The notes beneath the pieces were generated by a model. It was not told where the DNA came from. It ran no database searches and worked only from the letters and a program-made list of their open reading frames with translations. A program made the translations under genes and the position numbers. A DNA stretch of 6,686 nt from an uncultured Lewinella sp. Lineage in GTDB: Bacteria; Bacteroidota; Bacteroidia; Chitinophagales; Saprospiraceae. Every line of letters begins with the position of its first letter. Position 1 is the stretch's first letter. The stretch is taken from assembly GCA_938021455.1 (NCBI GenBank), contig CALIGP010000039.1:1-6686 (forward strand). The letters are read 5' to 3'. Positions 5,857 to 6,686 of this stretch are shown in pieces.

Positions 5857-6686
5857 TCACGCATAAAACACCCCATTGAGCCACTTCAACATATACTCCA
5901 GCGCAGGAATAGCGTCTCGTTTAAACTCGATGCCCAGGAATTCGTTGCTCCCAGAGTCCAGAAAAGCGTGGGGACGACCACCGTACATCCAGTATTTATG
6001 GTCGACCTGACCGGCCGCTTTTAGCTTGTCGGTGTACGCTTTAATGGAAGCTGGCGTCGTAACATTGTCATCAGAGCCAACGGTGAAGAGCATTCGCGGG
6101 TAAGCGCCTTTAGAAGCTTTTCTAACGTTGTAGATCGGGGAAACGGCTTTATAGCGGCCGGCGTGGTCTTGGGGGTTAAACTCCTCGCCGAATAGCCCGC
6201 GGGCTTCAGCACCACTCATCTGCCAGAAAATGTTGGAGGAAGACTCAAAGCCGTTTTGGGCGGAGCTAAGCATATCGAAAGCACCATAGCTAATGAGGGC
6301 TGCCTGTACCTGCAAGTCTTTACGGGAGATTCCCTTTTCGGGGAGGTAACTGGGGCGAAAACCGAAGTCCGGAGCCTTGAAGGCTGCATCTGCGGAGACG
6401 CGGTCACCCTGAGTAGCCACCATGGTCGCCAGGTGCCCACCGGCGCTATCGCCGGTAACCGTAATTTTCTTCGGGTCTCCACCGTATTTTTTAATATTCT
6501 CCTTTACCCAAAGGAGGGCGCCGAAGGCATCGCCGATGATTTCGTCCATCGTAACGCTGTTATCCAGATCGCCCAGAAGACGATAATTGACGTTGCACAC
6601 CACGTACTCACCGTTACCGGCCAGCCAGGCGGAAGCTTCATCCATGATACTTTTGTTGTTGATCAGCCAACCACCGCCGTGGTACA
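5857..6686 (-). CDS. Alpha/beta hydrolase (HSL/carboxylesterase type), 5' end beyond the window
   Basis: The last 275 residues are visible and the reading frame stays open to the right edge. The internal ATG at 6645 is not the start: 13 in-frame codons upstream of it read YHGGGWLINNKSI, which contains the HGGGW oxyanion-hole motif of hormone-sensitive-lipase-like and BD-FAE-type esterases. Counting from the first complete visible codon (6684), the nucleophile is Ser80 in GDSAGG, the acid is probably Asp206 in GSDDNVTTP, and the base is His239 in GRPHAF, so the triad is complete. Residues about 105-190 (DFGFRPSYLPEKG to NVRKAS) form a long insertion that may be a lid over the active site. The substrate is unknown; esters of sugars or small acids are typical. 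Whether it has a signal peptide cannot be seen. It is the most upstream visible gene of the panB-mltG-aminopeptidase block, 20 bases before panB. Confidence 0.92.
   Translation of the reverse strand, partial: YHGGGWLINNKSIMDEASAWLAGNGEYVVCNVNYRLLGDLDNSVTMDEIIGDAFGALLWVKENIKKYGGDPKKITVTGDSAGGHLATMVATQGDRVSADAAFKAPDFGFRPSYLPEKGISRKDLQVQAALISYGAFDMLSSAQNGFESSSNIFWQMSGAEARGLFGEEFNPQDHAGRYKAVSPIYNVRKASKGAYPRMLFTVGSDDNVTTPASIKAYTDKLKAAGQVDHKYWMYGGRPHAFLDSGSNEFLGIEFKRDAIPALEYMLKWLNGVFYA

Noticed and set aside
5837..5884. 16-residue N-terminal extension of PanB
   Set aside because: It overlaps the hydrolase coding end and is absent from the family's usual N-terminus.
1..6686. tRNA, rRNA, CRISPR array, insertion sequence, phage or defence genes
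   Set aside because: None were seen on reading both strands; almost the whole window is accounted for by housekeeping or secreted-protein genes.

Overview
The window looks like ordinary chromosomal DNA from a member of the Bacteroidota, possibly a Saprospiria/Lewinella-type organism (the class-level guess is weak). Four things point this way. No start codon has a convincing Shine-Dalgarno sequence. Two exact copies of the TAnnTTTG-type -7 promoter element of this phylum lie in front of genes. Three exported proteins have short signal peptides ending in Ala-Gln. The aminopeptidase and MltG resemble Bacteroidota versions. Every gene is on the minus strand, so transcription runs from high to low coordinates. 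No RNA gene, CRISPR array, insertion sequence or phage gene was seen, and no gene-free stretch exceeds about 130 bases.

Layout in transcription order. (A) A four-gene block: an alpha/beta hydrolase cut by the right edge (6686-5857), panB (5836-5015), mltG (4977-3949) and an M17 leucyl-type aminopeptidase (3915-2566). The gaps are only 20, 37 and 33 bases, so it is probably one operon. A GC-rich hairpin with a short T run follows the aminopeptidase. (B) A single-gene unit (2439-1567) encoding a secreted protein with two NTF2/SnoaL-like domains. It has its own -7 box and is much richer in G+C than its neighbours. A heptanucleotide repeat overlaps its stop codon and a hairpin plus T-tract follows. 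(C) A secreted M48 zinc metallopeptidase (1443-97), followed 38 bases later by the first 19 codons of another exported protein (58-1) that runs off the left edge.

Block A mixes housekeeping functions: PanB (pantothenate/CoA synthesis), MltG (ends nascent peptidoglycan strands in the periplasm), the aminopeptidase (cytosolic peptide turnover) and an esterase-like hydrolase. No single pathway joins them, and shared expression is the simplest link. Unit C looks like an envelope protein-turnover or quality-control function. I found no convincing undescribed system. The points most worth a second look are the compositionally distinct tandem NTF2-like gene, the heptamer repeat at its end, the terminator running into a promoter ahead of the M48 gene, and paired Asn-to-Asp changes in conserved aminopeptidase motifs.
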